Of a stretch of 64,000 nt of DNA, positions 62,717 to 64,000 are shown piece after piece. Origin of the DNA: Pseudonocardia bannensis (lineage in GTDB: Bacteria > Actinomycetota > Actinomycetes > Mycobacteriales > Pseudonocardiaceae); assembly GCF_012911875.1 (NCBI RefSeq), contig NZ_JAAXKZ010000009.1, positions 1 through 64,000 of the forward strand. Reading direction: 5' to 3'. The position numbers were made by a program, and so were the translations under genes. A model generated the notes under the pieces. That model was not told where the DNA came from and made no database searches. It saw only the letters and a list, made by a program, of their open reading frames with translations. Numbering within the stretch: the stretch's first letter is position 1; every line of letters begins with the position of its first letter.

Positions 62717-63511
62717 TCAGCCGTGGAACCGCGGCGCCCGCTTGCCCACGAACGCCGCCAGACCCTCGGCACCCTCCGGACCCGCCGCGCTCGCCGAGAT
62801 CGACGCCGCCTCGGCGTCGAGCTGGGTGGCGAGATCATTGTCCCACGTGGCGGCGAGCAGCCGTTTGATCCGGCCCAGCGCCGCCGTCGGCCCCTGGGCC
62901 ACCCGGTAGGCCGTCCGCGCGGCCTCGGCCACGACGTCGGAGTCCTCGACGACGGCGGTGAAGATCCCCGCCGCACACGCGGTCTCGGCGTCGAGAACCT
63001 GGTCGGTGAGCAGGATGTGCCGGGCCCGGCCGGCACCGACGATGCGCGGCAGGGTCCAGCTCATCCCACCGTCCGGGGAGAACCCGATGCCCGGGTAGGC
63101 CGGGCGGATCTTCGTCGACCGCCCGGCGACGGCCAGATCCGTCGCGCAGACGATGCTCATCCCCGCGCCGGCCGCCCAGCCGGGGACTCCGGCGACGGTG
63201 GGGACCGGGCAGTTCACCAGCGCCTGCACGAACACGTGGAACGTGTCGGCCAGCGTGCGGACGTAGCCGCCCCGGTCCGGCGCCGACTCGAACGCCCGGA
63301 CGTCGCCGCCGGTGCAGAAGCTCGCGCCGTCGCTGGTCAGCAGGACCGCGCCGACGCCGTCGGGGTCCGCCGGGTCGGCGGCCGCGAGGTCGGCGAGCGC
63401 GGGGCCGACCTCGGCCAGCGCTTCACCGTCGAGCGTCCCGTGCCTGCCACGGGCGATCCGGCAGCGCAGGACCCGCCCGTCGCGGCTGATCGCCGGGCCG
63501 TCCCCGCTCAT
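62717..63511 (-). CDS. Enoyl-CoA hydratase/isomerase family protein
   Basis: Crotonase-fold protein of 264 residues. Oxyanion-hole and CoA segments: SDGASFCTGGDVRAFES, VAGVPGWAAGAGMSIVCATDLAVAG and the second acidic position in the PGIGFSPDGGMSWTLPRIVG block (usually E; here S/D-type). Enoyl-CoA hydration or isomerisation is likely; the pattern of the catalytic pair is not standard. ATG 63511 overlaps the stop of the SDR gene upstream by 4 nt, so they form an operon. Confidence 0.85.
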   Translation of the reverse strand: MSGDGPAISRDGRVLRCRIARGRHGTLDGEALAEVGPALADLAAADPADPDGVGAVLLTSDGASFCTGGDVRAFESAPDRGGYVRTLADTFHVFVQALVNCPVPTVAGVPGWAAGAGMSIVCATDLAVAGRSTKIRPAYPGIGFSPDGGMSWTLPRIVGAGRARHILLTDQVLDAETACAAGIFTAVVEDSDVVAEAARTAYRVAQGPTAALGRIKRLLAATWDNDLATQLDAEAASISASAAGPEGAEGLAAFVGKRAPRFHG

Positions 63512-64000
63512 GACGGGTCCACGAAGAAGTCGAGCTCGGGGTCGTCGCCGCCACCGTACGGCGACAGGTCGGTGATCCCGTCCTCCGCCAGCACGTCGAT
63601 GTCGATGAAGGTCCGGCCGGTCACGTGCGCCGGACGGGACAGCACGGCGACCGCCGCGTCGGCCATGATCTCCGGGGTGCGGGACCGGGCCGCGGCCTGC
63701 TCGCCACCCAGCAGGTTGATCACGGCGGCGGTGGCGATGGTGGTCTGCGGCCACAAGCAGTTGGCCGCGATTCCCGCGTCCGCGAACTCGGCCGCCCAGC
63801 CCAGGGTCAGCAGGGACATGCCGTACTTCGACAGCATGTACGCCGGGAACCTGCCCAGCCAGTGCGGGGCCAGGTTGATCGGCGGGGACAGCGTCAGGAT
63901 CCGGGCGTGGTCGGACGCGCGCAGGTGCGGCAGCGCGGTGCTGGTCAGCAGGAACGTGCCGCGCGAGTTGATCTGCTGCATCAGGTCGTAGCGCTTGGGC
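63508..64000 (-). CDS. SDR-family oxidoreductase, C-terminal part
   Basis: The last 160-odd residues of a short-chain dehydrogenase; the N-terminus, with the NAD motif, lies beyond the window. Visible: ILTLSPPINLAPHWLGRFPAYMLSKYGMSLLTLGWAAEF with catalytic Tyr and Lys (YMLSK), then PQTTIATAAVINLL, ending DPELDFFVDPS, which is typical of HSDL2-like SDRs. Coding runs to the window edge without a stop. Overlaps the crotonase start. Confidence 0.85.
   Translation of the reverse strand, partial: PKRYDLMQQINSRGTFLLTSTALPHLRASDHARILTLSPPINLAPHWLGRFPAYMLSKYGMSLLTLGWAAEFADAGIAANCLWPQTTIATAAVINLLGGEQAAARSRTPEIMADAAVAVLSRPAHVTGRTFIDIDVLAEDGITDLSPYGGGDDPELDFFVDPS

Overview
The window is very GC-rich DNA from an actinomycete, and the gene content fits the Pseudonocardiales (Pseudonocardia-like), though no species can be named. 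Evidence: a complete Pup-proteasome locus (dop, pup, prcB, prcA, pafA, pafBC), RbpA, the PknB/PknG substrate GarA, polyprenol-phosphate-mannose synthase next to Lnt, an Eis-like acetyltransferase, HelY, and many leaderless starts with a TANNNT -10 box 6-8 nt before the start codon. The window is almost wholly chromosomal backbone. No tRNA, rRNA, CRISPR array, prophage or intact IS element is visible.

Layout. 0-6 kb: Nudix hydrolase, dop-pup-prcB-prcA and an ABC1/UbiB-type kinase. 6-7.6 kb: two VOC proteins and an alpha/beta hydrolase. 7.6-19.6 kb: a molybdo/tungsto-pterin block with fdhD, a mobA fused to a MoaD-like beta-grasp domain, a tungsten-type aldehyde ferredoxin oxidoreductase, a soluble NAD-dependent formate dehydrogenase (catalytic subunit plus a fused NuoE-NuoF subunit), moeA, and a second MoeA fused to a periplasmic-binding-like domain. 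19.6-25.2 kb: a PAP2-lipid kinase fusion divergent from pafA, then pafB-pafC. 25.3-29.6 kb: tatA, tatC and helY. 29.6-38.3 kb: DUF4333 protein, Eis-like GNAT, 5'-3' exonuclease, M24 peptidase, SGNH hydrolase, PspC, amidohydrolase, and a PIG-L deacetylase preceded by a short cysteine-rich leader ORF. 38.5-41.4 kb: lnt, ppm and rbpA, the last behind a clear sigmaR-type promoter. 41.7-45.8 kb: MFS transporter, GDPD and a LigD-like protein whose ligase domain looks dead. 45.9-46.8 kb: iron-box-controlled bfd and bfr. 46.8-48.7 kb: a scarred, gene-poor patch with repeated 9-mers, an AT-rich palindrome, gene fragments, one orphan small gene and a truncated DUF151 gene. 48.7-50.3 kb: pgsA-like, gcvH and garA. 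50.4-55.1 kb: OsmC, GlcD-type oxidase, TPP enzyme and methyltransferase. 55.2-58.1 kb: orphan SecDF fusion and a membrane protein. 58.4-62.7 kb: an anti-sigma/partner-switch cluster with MEDS-STAS, MEDS-HATPase, a BTAD regulator and an RsbW-like kinase. 62.7-64 kb: enoyl-CoA hydratase and the end of an SDR.

How the genes work together. Dop, PafA and Pup label proteins for the PrcBA proteasome, and PafBC is the associated DNA-damage activator. FdhD, MobA and the MoeAs would supply sulfurated, nucleotide-loaded pterin cofactor to the formate dehydrogenase and the AOR. The MobA-MoaD fusion and the doubled MoeA suggest dedicated, perhaps metal-selective, cofactor delivery. The most novel-looking signals are this W/Mo cofactor block, the polycysteine leader ORF, the ligase-dead LigD, the leaderless upstream ORF overlapping the dop start, and the remodelled patch around the truncated DUF151 gene.
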